Source of the DNA: Actinomadura oligospora ATCC 43269
GTDB lineage: Bacteria > Actinomycetota > Actinomycetes > Streptosporangiales > Streptosporangiaceae
DNA: 64,000 nt
NCBI RefSeq assembly: GCF_000518265.1
Contig: NZ_JADG01000011.1
Location: forward strand, 248,001 to 312,000
Direction: 5' to 3'
Both the position numbers and the translations under genes were made by a program. How positions within the stretch are numbered: the stretch's first letter is position 1; the number at the start of each line of letters is the position of its first letter. Below the pieces are notes generated by a model, which was not told the origin of the DNA, did no database searches, and saw only the letters and a list, made by a program, of their open reading frames with translations. This document shows positions 34,858-43,718 of the stretch, one piece after another.

Positions 34858-34911
34858 GCGCGCGAGGGTGGCCGGAGGTTTCTGCGGAGATCTCCGGCCA
34901 CCTTCGCGCGC
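34858..34911. terminator. hairpin terminator with T-run
   Basis: A 20-base stem (34858-34877 with 34892-34911, one G-T wobble) and 14-base loop are followed by GTTTCCCC. It ends the UnbV-UnbU-peptide unit and isolates the apoprotein gene. Beyond it an AAAATATTTT palindrome (34962-34971) probably belongs to the apoprotein promoter. Confidence 0.8.
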
Positions 34912-35061
34912 GTTTCCCCTGCTTGTACGGCAATTCGACTGGCCGTCGCGGCCGTCCCCGGAAAATATTTTGGACCGTTTCGATGACTTTCCCCGACAGG
35001 GCCCGTCTCAACTACCGAGGCTTCGCGCAAGGGCGTCGCCCACGTGTTGAAGGAGGACCCC

Positions 35062-35529
35062 ATGTCCGAGCAGAACCGAGTCGCCGCCGGCAAGAGGATC
35101 GCCACCAAGCTGGGCCTGGTCGGCGCGCTGACCCTCGGTCTTGCGGCCGCTTACGGGAGCGCTCCCGCGAGCGCGACCACGACCCTGGCCGCGGCTCCCG
35201 CGGCGACCGCCACGCCTTCGACGGGCCTGACGGACGGCCAGTCCGTCGCCGTGTCGGCGACCGGTCTCACCCCCAACTCCGTCCAGAACCTGGGCGAGTG
35301 CACGCTGACGCCGGCGAACGAGGCGGCGTGCGTCTCCCTTGGAAGCACCACGTCCGCGGCCGACGGTTCCGCGAACGCGTCGGTGACCGTCCACAAGACC
35401 TTCACCGCCACCGTGGGAGGCACCGTCTACGGCAATGTCGACTGCGGCGTCGTGCAGTGCTTCATCGGCATCTCCGACACCGGCACCAGCAGCGGCACCG
35501 GCGCCGGTGCGTTGATCTCCTTCGCGTGA
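35062..35529 (+). CDS. mdpA: enediyne chromoprotein apoprotein (neocarzinostatin family)
   Basis: A 155-residue precursor with AAGGAGG just before ATG 35062. Residues 1-38 form an export signal ending PASA (a basic N-terminus, then LGLVGALTLGLAAAY). The mature protein of about 113 residues is an all-beta domain like neocarzinostatin. Cys80/Cys90 and Cys128/Cys133 keep the spacing of the two family disulfides (10 and 5 residues), and GTVYGNVDCGVVQC and ALISFA match that fold. The family protein binds and stabilises the chromophore and is self-resistance. It is transcribed alone between two hairpins, which suits high expression. It is the strongest single marker of a chromoprotein enediyne. The symbol follows the maduropeptin cluster. 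Confidence 0.92.
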   Translation: MSEQNRVAAGKRIATKLGLVGALTLGLAAAYGSAPASATTTLAAAPAATATPSTGLTDGQSVAVSATGLTPNSVQNLGECTLTPANEAACVSLGSTTSAADGSANASVTVHKTFTATVGGTVYGNVDCGVVQCFIGISDTGTSSGTGAGALISFA

Positions 35530-35556
35530 CCCCGTAACGACTAAAGCCGACTAAGA

Positions 35557-35591
35557 CGTGCGGCCGGGCCGACCATCGGCCCGGCCGCACG
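35557..35591. terminator. hairpin terminator after the apoprotein gene
   Basis: A perfect 16-base stem (35557-35572 with 35576-35591) and 3-base loop, 28 bases beyond the apoprotein stop. Confidence 0.8.
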
Positions 35592-35763
35592 CGTGTTCAG
35601 GCGGGAGGGTTCGGAGGATCGGAGGGACAGGACATCCGGAGGGGGGCGGAAGACTCGTAGGGGGCGGAAGACTCAGAAGGGGCAGAAGGGTCGGAGGGGC
35701 GCTGCTCGGGGCGGGAGCGGGTTCTCAAGGAGCGGTGGCGGTTTCCGGGGAACGGGCGGCGGA

Positions 35764-36579
35764 TCAGCCGTCCAGGGCCTCGACGCGGACGTCGTACAGC
35801 GCCATCAGGACGGGCGGGTCCAGCACCCGCATCGGCCGCAGGCGCAGGTCGGCCCGGCGCAGGCCGGTCCCGGACCGGATGGTGATGGGACCGTTGGCCC
35901 CGACGATGAGCGGCTCCTCACCGGGGTCCACGGCCCGCTCGAGGCCCGGCGGCATCGCGTGGGCCAGGACGTGCCAGGTGCCCGGCGGGACCCGGTCCAG
36001 CTCGTAGGGCCCCGGACTGCGCAGGACGGTGCAGCTGACCGGCGCCCCCTGCGGGATCCAGTCCGGGAACAGGCCGATGAAGACCGGGCCGACCGAGCCC
36101 TCCTCGGGTGGCCGCACGTGGCCCGCGACCGTCGCGCACGGCGCGACCGGCCCCCGGCGCCTGCGGTCACGGGGGATGGTGCTGGTGAACCCGTCCAGCC
36201 TGCGGTACTCGGTCGGGGAGAGGCCGACGGCCTCCTTGAAGCGGGTGCTGAACGTGCCGACGCTCGAGTACCCGACCAGGTAGGTGATCTCGGTGATGCT
36301 GAGCGACGTGGTCAGCAGCAGGCGCTTGGCCTCCTGCAGCCGCATGGCCGAGAGGAACCGCCCGGGTGACACCCCGGTGATCCGCTGGAAGACCCGCGAG
36401 AAATGGAACTTGCTGAACATGGCCGCCCTGGCCATGTCGTCGACGGTCAAGCGCTCACCAAGTTTCTCCCGCATGGTCTCGATAACGCGGACGACGGCCT
36501 GTTCCAGCGCGGCGTTGACCGGATCGTCACCTGCCTGGACCCAGCGCGGATCCATCACGTTTTCCAGCGCGTCTTCCAC
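35764..36579 (-). CDS. AraC/XylS-family transcriptional regulator
   Basis: A 271-residue regulator with the DNA-binding domain at the N-terminus (residues about 18-120: LTVDDMARAAMFSKFHFSRVFQ and SITEITYLVGYSSVGTFSTRFKE) and an effector-like C-terminal domain of about 140 residues. That order is the reverse of most AraC proteins. GTG 36579 is the first start; GTG 36558 or ATG 36555 are possible. C-1027 has an AraC/XylS regulator (SgcR2) among its pathway activators. The long upstream region (36580-37331) holds a strong palindrome and lies before the nine-gene operon, so a control role over that operon is plausible. Confidence 0.85.
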   Translation of the reverse strand: MEDALENVMDPRWVQAGDDPVNAALEQAVVRVIETMREKLGERLTVDDMARAAMFSKFHFSRVFQRITGVSPGRFLSAMRLQEAKRLLLTTSLSITEITYLVGYSSVGTFSTRFKEAVGLSPTEYRRLDGFTSTIPRDRRRRGPVAPCATVAGHVRPPEEGSVGPVFIGLFPDWIPQGAPVSCTVLRSPGPYELDRVPPGTWHVLAHAMPPGLERAVDPGEEPLIVGANGPITIRSGTGLRRADLRLRPMRVLDPPVLMALYDVRVEALDG

Positions 36580-37331
36580 ACCACTCCCCCTTCGGAGATC
36601 AAGCGAACTCGAACTGGCCGCACGACGAACACCCGGAACCCGGGGCGGTCAATGCGATGAATACGGCAGCGGTGCACCCGTATCCGGAACCGAACGGTCT
36701 GGGCCGCCGGCCGGCCGCCTGAGCCGGTCGGCGCTGTGCGCCTACGAGGGCGGAGGGCCGGACGCGCCGCTCGGCACGTCCCGGCGAACAGGGGTGAAAC
36801 CCCTGGCAGGGGACGTGTTCGACCGCGGGACATCGGCATTCGAACGCCACCGGACGATGCCCCGCCGGGGCGCGTCGGCGGCGAAGGAGAAGAATGGTCG
36901 GCAATCAGAGGCAGGGAACACCGGTAATCGCCACCTCACTATTCGTAACATCACATCGTAATATTACAGTGTGATATATACGGGTTATTCATGACCAGGG
37001 CACGGTAGTGACGGGCACTCCCTCAGGCCATTTTTCGATCACAAGATACATCGATGTCTCCGCCTTTCCGCAAGCGCGCCAGATCGCCATTCTCCGGGAA
37101 ACTAAAAGCTTCTGGCCCTGGAGTGACAGTCCGCTGGCGGGGCCTTGACAGACCGGGACACGTATGTCGTACACGCCCCCGCCCGAGGCCGCCCGCGGCG
37201 CGGCGTGGGGCGCCACGACGGGCGCGACGAGGGCGCTCGGCCGGGCCGCATTCTGGAGGATGACGCTGGTGGCGGGCCCGGCCCAGGATTCCGGGGGAAG
37301 CCCTCCCGCCGCTGAGCAAGGGGTAGCGACC
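36580..37331. promoter_or_regulatory. long divergent regulatory region, no gene seen
   Basis: The 752 bases separate the AraC regulator from the P450 operon. No frame here has believable initiation or composition. It holds a small CAGGGGT/ACCCCTG hairpin at 36789-36805 and an A/T-rich stretch near 36940-36990, which is rare in this window, with the palindrome described at 36950. It is the best candidate for pathway-specific control. Confidence 0.6.
36950..36975. promoter_or_regulatory. 26-base palindromic operator candidate
   Basis: Arms ATCACA (36950-36955) and TGTGAT (36970-36975) flank a central TAATATTA (36959-36966) with 3-base spacers. It is A/T-rich in a GC-rich setting and lies 356 bases before the P450 start. 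The symmetry suits a dimeric regulator. Confidence 0.55.
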
Positions 37332-38552
37332 ATGACCCTGACACCCGCCGAACTGGCGAGCCTGCCGACCTACCCGATCTCCCGGGAGTGTCCCTACCGG
37401 CCGTCCACGGGGCACGACCCGCTGATGGCGTCCGGACCGCTCACCCGGGTCCGGCTCTACAACGACCGCACCGCCTGGCTGGTGACCGGAGTCGCCGAGG
37501 CGCGCGCGCTCCTGTCGGACTACCGCCGCGTCTCCATCCGCAACCGCGGGCCGGGCTACCCGCTGCTGAACAAGGAGATGGAGAAGGTCGTCGACAGCGG
37601 CTACGCGGACGTCCTGTTCGGCGTGGACCCGCCCGAGCACACCCGGCAGCGGCAGATGATCATGCCGCCGTTCACCCTGCGCCGCACCGCCCGGCTCCGC
37701 GCCGACATCCAGCAGATCGTGGACGAGAAGCTGGACGCGATGGAGGCGCACGGCCAGCCGGCCGACCTGGTGACGATGTTCGCCCAGCCGGTGCCCTCGA
37801 TGGTGATGAGCTTCCTGCTCGGCGTCCCCTACGAGGAGAACGAGCAGTTCGAGGTCCCGGCGCACAAGCTGTTCGTGCCCGAGCTCGCCGAGGAGGCGAC
37901 CGAGGAGCTCGGCCGGTACCTCGACGGGCTGATCGGCCGCAAGGAGGCCGCCCCCGGCCAGGGCCGCACCGGGCTGCTGGACGACCTGATCACCAAGCAC
38001 CTGCACGAGGGCGAGCTGGGCCGGGACGAGCTGGTCCACATCGCGATGTCGATGCTGGTGGCCGGGACCGACACCACGACCAACGTCATCTCCCTCGGCA
38101 CGCTGGCGCTGCTGGACACCCCCGGGCAGTGGGAGGCCCTGCGCTCCGACATCGACCTGATCCCCGGCGCGGTCGAGGAGATCCTGCGCTACGTGTCGCT
38201 GGTCGAGGCGTTCGCCCGGGTCGCGATCGAGGACATCGAGATCGGCGGCGAGACGATCCGCGCCGGTGAGGGCATCCTCATCAGCTGCGCGGGCGTCAAC
38301 TTCGACGAGGCGTGGGCGGCCAACCCCGACGCGTTCGACATCCGGCGCCCGGCCCGGCCGAGCTTCTCCTTCAGCCACGGCATCCACCGCTGCCCCGGCG
38401 ACAACCTCGCGCGGCTGGAGCTGGAGATCTCGTTCCGGACGCTGGTGCAGCGGTTCCCGAACCTGAGGCCCGCCGTGCCGATCTCCGAGATGGAGAGCAA
38501 CAACAACGACGGGACGCTGCAGCGTCTCTACTCCTTCCCGGTGACCTGGTAG
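37332..38552 (+). CDS. cytochrome P450 (first of two paralogues)
   Basis: A 406-residue bacterial P450. The oxygen-binding helix has AGTDTTTN with Asp247, the ExxR motif is EEILR, and the haem Cys354 is in FSHGIHRCPGDNLARLE. The N-terminus has YPISRECPYRP, shared with the second P450 at 41068. ATG 37332 is taken; ATG 37260 would add 24 residues. P450s of this type hydroxylate or epoxidise. In enediyne clusters they act on the core or the aryl units. It opens a nine-gene operon ending at 46898, with ferredoxin and reductase not in the window. Confidence 0.9.
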   Translation: MTLTPAELASLPTYPISRECPYRPSTGHDPLMASGPLTRVRLYNDRTAWLVTGVAEARALLSDYRRVSIRNRGPGYPLLNKEMEKVVDSGYADVLFGVDPPEHTRQRQMIMPPFTLRRTARLRADIQQIVDEKLDAMEAHGQPADLVTMFAQPVPSMVMSFLLGVPYEENEQFEVPAHKLFVPELAEEATEELGRYLDGLIGRKEAAPGQGRTGLLDDLITKHLHEGELGRDELVHIAMSMLVAGTDTTTNVISLGTLALLDTPGQWEALRSDIDLIPGAVEEILRYVSLVEAFARVAIEDIEIGGETIRAGEGILISCAGVNFDEAWAANPDAFDIRRPARPSFSFSHGIHRCPGDNLARLELEISFRTLVQRFPNLRPAVPISEMESNNNDGTLQRLYSFPVTW

Positions 38553-38566
38553 CACGGAGGATCGGC

Positions 38567-39934
38567 ATGGCACACCAGCATGGAAGCGTCGCCGCGCCGC
38601 CGGGCCGGTTCCCGCTCTCCCTCCAGCAGGAGTTCCTGCGGGTCATCGACTCCGGCGAGGACTCCGGGCCGTTCGGCCCCTGGTACACGATCGTGGGCGG
38701 CTGGCGTCTCACCGGCCCCCTGGACGTCGACACGCTCCAGGACGCCCTGGACGACCTGGTCGTCCGGCACGAGTCGCTGCGCACCTCGCTCGTCCGCGAG
38801 GGCGAGGACGCCTGCCAGGAGGTGACCGGCCCGAGCTCGCCGCACCTGGACGTCCACGACCTCCCCCAGCGGGAGGGCTCGCGCGACCTCCAGGCGGAGG
38901 AGCTGGTCAACGAGGTCGAGGCCACCCCGTTCGGGATGGACCGGACGCCGCTCGTCGGCGCCGTCCTCGGCCGGTTCGACGAGCGGGACGCGGTCCTCGC
39001 GCTCACCGCGCACCACACGGCCGTCGACGGATGGTCGATGCAGCTGGTCGTCCGGGACCTGGCCGAGCTCTACGCGGCGCGGCGGGAGGGCCGTCCCGCG
39101 GTGCTGCCCCCGCCGGGGCAGTACCGCGAGTTCGTGGCCTGGCAGCAGGAGTACGAGCGCGGCCCGGCGGCCGACAAGGCGCGCGCCTTCTGGCGGGACA
39201 ACCTGCGGGACGCGCGGCTCACGCCGATCCGCACCGACCACTCGCGGGACGCGGGCCTGCCCGCGACCACGGCCTGGCAGCGGTTCCTGCTGCCCGAGTC
39301 CTTCCGCACCGGGACGCTGCGCGTGGCCCGGACGACGCGCGGCACGCCCTTCATGGTGCTGCTGGCCGCCTACGTCCTGCTGCTGCGCGATCTCAGCGAG
39401 CGCGACGACATCGTCGCGCCGACCTTCACCCCGGGCCGGATGCAGTCGCGGATGCTCGACACCGTCGGGTCGTTCTACAACTTCATCCCGCTGCGGGTGG
39501 CGCTCTCCGGGTGCCGCACGTTCCGGGACGTCGTGGACGCGGTCCGCCGCACCTGCGTGGACGCCTACACGCACGAGCTGCCGTTCAACGACATCCTCGC
39601 CGAGGCGCCGGACCTGCTGGCCGACGCGAGCGCCGACCGGGCCGCCGACCTGGCCTTCCAGGTCGTCCAGTCGCCGCTGATCATGGCCGACCAGCCGGTG
39701 GGCGACCTCCGCTGGACCGCGATGCGGCGGCGCACGCTGCCGCAGCAGGTCGGCTCCGCGCTGCCCGACGGCGCGCTGTGGAACCTGGAGCTCAACGCCC
39801 CCGGCATCGTCGGGAGCGCGGGCCACCTCACCAACCTCTTCACCGACACCACGATGACCGACCTGGTCATCGGCTTCCAGCGGGTGCTGAGCCGGGTCCT
39901 CACCGACCCGGACGTGCGTCTCGACCGGATCTGA
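38567..39934 (+). CDS. free-standing condensation enzyme (SgcC5-like)
   Basis: A 455-residue stand-alone NRPS condensation domain. The catalytic motif is intact at residues 149-155 (HHTAVDG), in contrast to the broken one in the NRPS at 17133. GGAGG lies 6 bases before ATG 38567. SgcC5 joins the carrier-bound beta-tyrosine unit to the C-1027 core by an ester; a close relative here would attach the chlorinated hydroxy-methoxyphenyl unit, by ester or amide. It is the second gene of the operon, 15 bases after the P450. By analogy mdpC5. Confidence 0.88.
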   Translation: MAHQHGSVAAPPGRFPLSLQQEFLRVIDSGEDSGPFGPWYTIVGGWRLTGPLDVDTLQDALDDLVVRHESLRTSLVREGEDACQEVTGPSSPHLDVHDLPQREGSRDLQAEELVNEVEATPFGMDRTPLVGAVLGRFDERDAVLALTAHHTAVDGWSMQLVVRDLAELYAARREGRPAVLPPPGQYREFVAWQQEYERGPAADKARAFWRDNLRDARLTPIRTDHSRDAGLPATTAWQRFLLPESFRTGTLRVARTTRGTPFMVLLAAYVLLLRDLSERDDIVAPTFTPGRMQSRMLDTVGSFYNFIPLRVALSGCRTFRDVVDAVRRTCVDAYTHELPFNDILAEAPDLLADASADRAADLAFQVVQSPLIMADQPVGDLRWTAMRRRTLPQQVGSALPDGALWNLELNAPGIVGSAGHLTNLFTDTTMTDLVIGFQRVLSRVLTDPDVRLDRI

Positions 39935-39953
39935 GCAGCGAAGGGAGAACGGC

Positions 39954-41048
39954 ATGTCCGAGCGGGAACCCGCGGGCGCGGCCCTCCGGGGCGTGGCCTA
40001 CGACACCGGGACGAACTTCTCGACGGGCCAGGGCGACCTGTCGCGCCTCGTGTGGACCGAGCGGCACATGAGGGAGGAGATCTCCCTCATCGCCGACCAG
40101 CTGAACTGCAACGCCCTGACCGTCTACGGCAGCGACCACGGCAGGCTGGAGGCCGCCGCGCGCGCCGCGGCCGACCTGGACCTGCGGGTGCGGTTGCAGC
40201 CGCGGCTGGTCGACCACCCCCAGCAGGAGATCCTGGACCACCTCGCCGAGGGCGCGCGGCTGGCCGAGTCGCTGCGCGCGGACGGCGCGGACGTCGAGCT
40301 CACCGTCGGGGCCGTCCACCTGATCTTCACCCCCGGCATCGCGCCCGGCGAGCCCTACCACCAGCGCATGGCCAACGCCTACGCCGACCTCGACCACTAC
40401 CTCCTCGAGCCGGACGGCCGGATCGACTTCAAGGAGGCCGCGCCGCGCCTGAACGACTTCCTCGGACGGGCCGCCGCGACCGCCCGCGGGATCTTCCAGG
40501 GGCCGCTCAGTTACTCGGCCGCGCTGTTCGAGGACGTCGACTGGTCGCTCTTCGACAGCATCGGGCTGATGTACCAGTACCTTCCGGTGCACCTGCCCAC
40601 GGCGGCGGAGCACGTGGCCGAGATCGCGCGCTACCACGAGTGGGGCAAGCCGGTCGACATCGCCGAGTTCGGCACCGCGACCTACCGGGGCGCGGAGGAG
40701 ATGGCGTTCCGCTTCTACGACATCGTCGACCGCCACGTCGACCCCCCGCGCGTCCTGCCCGACCACACGCGGGACGAGAGCGCCCAGGCCGCCTACCACC
40801 TGAAGATGTTCGGCGTCTTCGAGCAGGCCCGGGTCAGGGGCGTGACGGTGTCGGAGCTGGTGCACCCGACCCACCCGCACGCCGACGACCCGAGCCTGGA
40901 CCTCGACACCGCCAGCATGTGCATCGTCAAGACCATCCGCGACGACTTCACCGACCCCGGCTCGGACTACCGGCTGGAGCCGAAGGAGTCGTTCCACGCG
41001 ATCGCGGACCACTACGCCCACGTCGGTTTCCAGGAAGCGCTGCGCTGA
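39954..41048 (+). CDS. TIM-barrel protein resembling a glycoside hydrolase
   Basis: A 364-residue protein whose repeating beta/alpha pattern and pieces such as RGVAYDTGTNFSTGQG, NALTVYGSD, FDSIGLMYQY and GKPVDIAEFGTATYRGAEE suggest a family of barrel proteins related to glycoside hydrolases (sometimes labelled abortive-infection-like in actinobacteria). The Glu in AEFGT sits where retaining hydrolases have the nucleophile. No signal peptide is seen, so it is cytoplasmic. It lies 20 bases behind the condensation enzyme in the operon. It is not part of any enediyne step I know; it may trim a sugar or have lost catalysis. Confidence 0.6.
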   Translation: MSEREPAGAALRGVAYDTGTNFSTGQGDLSRLVWTERHMREEISLIADQLNCNALTVYGSDHGRLEAAARAAADLDLRVRLQPRLVDHPQQEILDHLAEGARLAESLRADGADVELTVGAVHLIFTPGIAPGEPYHQRMANAYADLDHYLLEPDGRIDFKEAAPRLNDFLGRAAATARGIFQGPLSYSAALFEDVDWSLFDSIGLMYQYLPVHLPTAAEHVAEIARYHEWGKPVDIAEFGTATYRGAEEMAFRFYDIVDRHVDPPRVLPDHTRDESAQAAYHLKMFGVFEQARVRGVTVSELVHPTHPHADDPSLDLDTASMCIVKTIRDDFTDPGSDYRLEPKESFHAIADHYAHVGFQEALR

Positions 41049-41067
41049 CATCCGCCAGGAGGATCCC

Positions 41068-42378
41068 ATGGCGGCTTCGCCCGTCGACCCCGTGAACACC
41101 GAACCCCCGAACACCGGCGCGTCCCCGAACACCGGCGAGTCCGTGAGCACCGGCGAGTCCGTGAGCACCGGCGAACCGCCGGACTACCCGCTCACGCGCG
41201 AGTGTCCCTACCGCGCGCCCGACGGCACCGCGGGCCTGCACGCCTCCGGGCCGCTGCAGCGCGTCCGCCTGTACGACGGGCGGACGACCTGGCTCGCCAC
41301 CGGCCCCGCCGAGGTGCGCGCGCTGCTGTCGGACAAGCGCATGTCCAGCAGGTCGGACTTCCCCGACTACCCGGTGCTGGACGAGCGCCACCTGCACATG
41401 CGCGGCACCCGGGAGATGGCCAAGGAGGAGGAGGGCGGCTTCGCCGGAGCCCTGTTCGGCGTCGACCCGCCCGAGCACACGCGCCAGCGGCAGCTGCTGA
41501 TCCCGCACTTCACGGCCCGCCGGGTCGCCGTCCACGGCCCGGAGATCCAGCGCATCGTGGACGAGCGGATCGACGCGATGCTCGCCGAGGGCCCGCCCGC
41601 CGACCTGATGCCCGCCTTCGCCGCGCCGATCCCGATGATGGTGGTCTGCGCCTTCCTCGGCGTCCCGTACGAGGAGCGGGAGCACTTCGAGAAGCCCGCC
41701 CGGGACCTGTTCGACCCCGGCCGGGCGGACGCGGCGATGGAGGAGCTGTCGGGCTACCTGAGCCGCCTGGTCGGCGAGCGCCGGTCCGCGCTGCGCGGGG
41801 GCCTGCTGGCCGACCTGCTGGACGACCGGGTGGCGGGCGGCGCCATGGCCGTCGACGAGGCGATCCAGTTCGCCTTCGCGATCCTGGTCGCCGGGACCGT
41901 GACGTCCACCAGCGCCATCGCGCTCGGCACGCTGGCCCTGCTCGACACCCCGGGGCAGTACGAGGCGCTGCGGAACGACCCGGACCTGATCCCCGGGGCG
42001 GTCGACGAGATCCTCCGGCACGCCTCGCTGGTCGAGCAGCTGGCCCGGGTCGCCACCGAGGACGTCGAGGTCGCCGGGCAGGTCGTGAAGGCGGGAGACG
42101 GCCTGCTGGTGAGCTTCGCCGCGGCCAACCTGGACCGCAGCGTGACGTCCCACCCGGGCGAGTTCGACGTCACCCGCCCGCCGGACCACCACTTCGCCTT
42201 CGGCTACGGGCTGCACCGCTGCATCGGCCACAACCTGGCCCGGCTGGAACTGGAGATCGTCTTCCGCTCGCTGACCGAGCGGCTCCCGGGCCTGCGACCC
42301 GCCGTCCCGGTCGCCGAGATCCCGGCCTTCAACGACGCCACCGTGCAGAAGCTGCTGGCGTTCCCGGTCACCTGGTGA
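41068..42378 (+). CDS. cytochrome P450 (second paralogue) with altered oxygen helix
   Basis: A 436-residue P450 related to the one at 37332. The haem Cys385 is in FGYGLHRCIGHNLARLE and the ExxR is DEILR. The oxygen helix reads AGTVTSTS: the usual acidic residue before the Thr is Val278, so the acid/alcohol pair is incomplete, which can change the reaction type. The first 30 residues are a low-complexity NTG/TGESVS repeat (codons duplicated) before DYPLTRECPYRAP. GGAGG precedes ATG 41068. It may make an unusual oxidation in the pathway. Confidence 0.88.
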   Translation: MAASPVDPVNTEPPNTGASPNTGESVSTGESVSTGEPPDYPLTRECPYRAPDGTAGLHASGPLQRVRLYDGRTTWLATGPAEVRALLSDKRMSSRSDFPDYPVLDERHLHMRGTREMAKEEEGGFAGALFGVDPPEHTRQRQLLIPHFTARRVAVHGPEIQRIVDERIDAMLAEGPPADLMPAFAAPIPMMVVCAFLGVPYEEREHFEKPARDLFDPGRADAAMEELSGYLSRLVGERRSALRGGLLADLLDDRVAGGAMAVDEAIQFAFAILVAGTVTSTSAIALGTLALLDTPGQYEALRNDPDLIPGAVDEILRHASLVEQLARVATEDVEVAGQVVKAGDGLLVSFAAANLDRSVTSHPGEFDVTRPPDHHFAFGYGLHRCIGHNLARLELEIVFRSLTERLPGLRPAVPVAEIPAFNDATVQKLLAFPVTW

Positions 42379-42386
42379 GGAGCGTC

Positions 42387-43718
42387 ATGCAGCACCGTCA
42401 ACCGATCGCGGTGATCGGGCTCGGATACGTGGGCCTGTGCGTCGCCGCGGCGCTCGCCGAGTCCGGATACGACGTCGTCGGCGTCGACAACGCCGCCGCC
42501 CTGGTCACCGACCTGGACCAGGGCGTGGTCCGCTCCCGGGAGCCCGGCGTCGCGGAGACCGCGCGCCGCGCGCTCGCGGAGGGACGCCTGCGCGCCACGA
42601 CGGACTACGCGGCCGTCGCGGACGCCGAGGTCATCGTCATCACCGTCGGGACCCCGGTCACCGACGAGCTGAAGCTGGCCGAGGACCAGCTGCGCGGGGC
42701 GTGCACGGAGCTGTCCCGGCACCTGCGTCCCGGGCAGCTGGTGATCTGCAAGAGCACCGTCCCGCCCGGGACGACCCGGGACCTGGTCCTGCCGCTGCTG
42801 GAGCGCGGCGGCCTCACCGGCGGCCGCGACTTCTCGCTGGCCTTCTGCCCCGAGCGGCTGGCCGAGGGCACGGCGCTCGCCGACCTGCGCGCCCTGCCGA
42901 TCGTGGTCGGCGGGCTCGACGAGGCCAGCACCGCCAAGGCCGCGGCGTTCTGGCAGGAGTCGATGAACGTCCCGGCCATCCCGCAGGACACCCTGGAGGC
43001 CGCCGAGATCGTCAAGCTGGCCGACAACTGGTGGATCGACCTGAACATCGCGCTGGCCAACGAGCTGGCCCGGTTCTGCTCGCTGTTCCAGGTGGACGTG
43101 CTGGACGTGATCTCCGCGGCCAACTCCATCAAGAAGGGCAACGGCAGCGTCAACATCCTGCTGCCGAGCGTCGGGGTCGGCGGGTCCTGCCTGACCAAGG
43201 ACCCGTGGATGGTCTGGCAGACCGCCGCGCGGCACGGCCTGGAGGTCCGCACGCCCCAGGTCGGACGGCTGTCCAACGACGAGATGCCGGCCTACACCGC
43301 GCGGCTCGTCCTCGAGGACCTCGCCGCGCGGGGCCTGGAACCGCGCTCGTCGACCGTCGCGGTGCTCGGCCTGGCGTTCAAGAACAACACCGGCGACCTG
43401 CGGGAGACCCCGGTGAAGGGCGTGGTCGACGAGCTGGCCGCGGCCGGGGTGCGGCTGCGCGCCTACGACCCGATGGTGGAGCCCGACCAGGCCGAGGCGC
43501 TGTTCGGCCTGCGTCCGGGCGACTCCCTGACCGAGACCGTGCGGGACGCCGACTGCGTCGCGGTCCTCGCCCTCCACAAGGAGTTCGAGGACATCGACTT
43601 CGCCGCGCTGCCCGTCGCCGAGTCGTGCCTGGTGCTGGACGGGCGCGCCTACTACCCGAAGGAGAAGATCGCGATGCTGCGCGGGCTGGGCTACCGCTAC
43701 CGGGGGATCGGCCGATGA
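42387..43718 (+). CDS. UDP-glucose 6-dehydrogenase
   Basis: A 443-residue enzyme of the UDP-glucose/GDP-mannose dehydrogenase family. NAD binding is GLGYVGLC at the start, and the catalytic Cys268 is in GGSCLTKDP. It oxidises UDP-glucose to UDP-glucuronate in two NAD-dependent steps. The next gene, overlapping by 4 bases (ATGA), is an NAD-dependent decarboxylase-like enzyme; together they supply a pentose. The start ATG 42387 has GAGGAG upstream. This explains why no NDP-glucose 4,6-dehydratase is needed here. Confidence 0.92.
   Translation: MQHRQPIAVIGLGYVGLCVAAALAESGYDVVGVDNAAALVTDLDQGVVRSREPGVAETARRALAEGRLRATTDYAAVADAEVIVITVGTPVTDELKLAEDQLRGACTELSRHLRPGQLVICKSTVPPGTTRDLVLPLLERGGLTGGRDFSLAFCPERLAEGTALADLRALPIVVGGLDEASTAKAAAFWQESMNVPAIPQDTLEAAEIVKLADNWWIDLNIALANELARFCSLFQVDVLDVISAANSIKKGNGSVNILLPSVGVGGSCLTKDPWMVWQTAARHGLEVRTPQVGRLSNDEMPAYTARLVLEDLAARGLEPRSSTVAVLGLAFKNNTGDLRETPVKGVVDELAAAGVRLRAYDPMVEPDQAEALFGLRPGDSLTETVRDADCVAVLALHKEFEDIDFAALPVAESCLVLDGRAYYPKEKIAMLRGLGYRYRGIGR

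Noticed and set aside
34962..34971. AAAATATTTT as an operator
   Set aside because: Short A/T palindromes arise easily in a promoter; I kept it only as part of the apoprotein promoter note.
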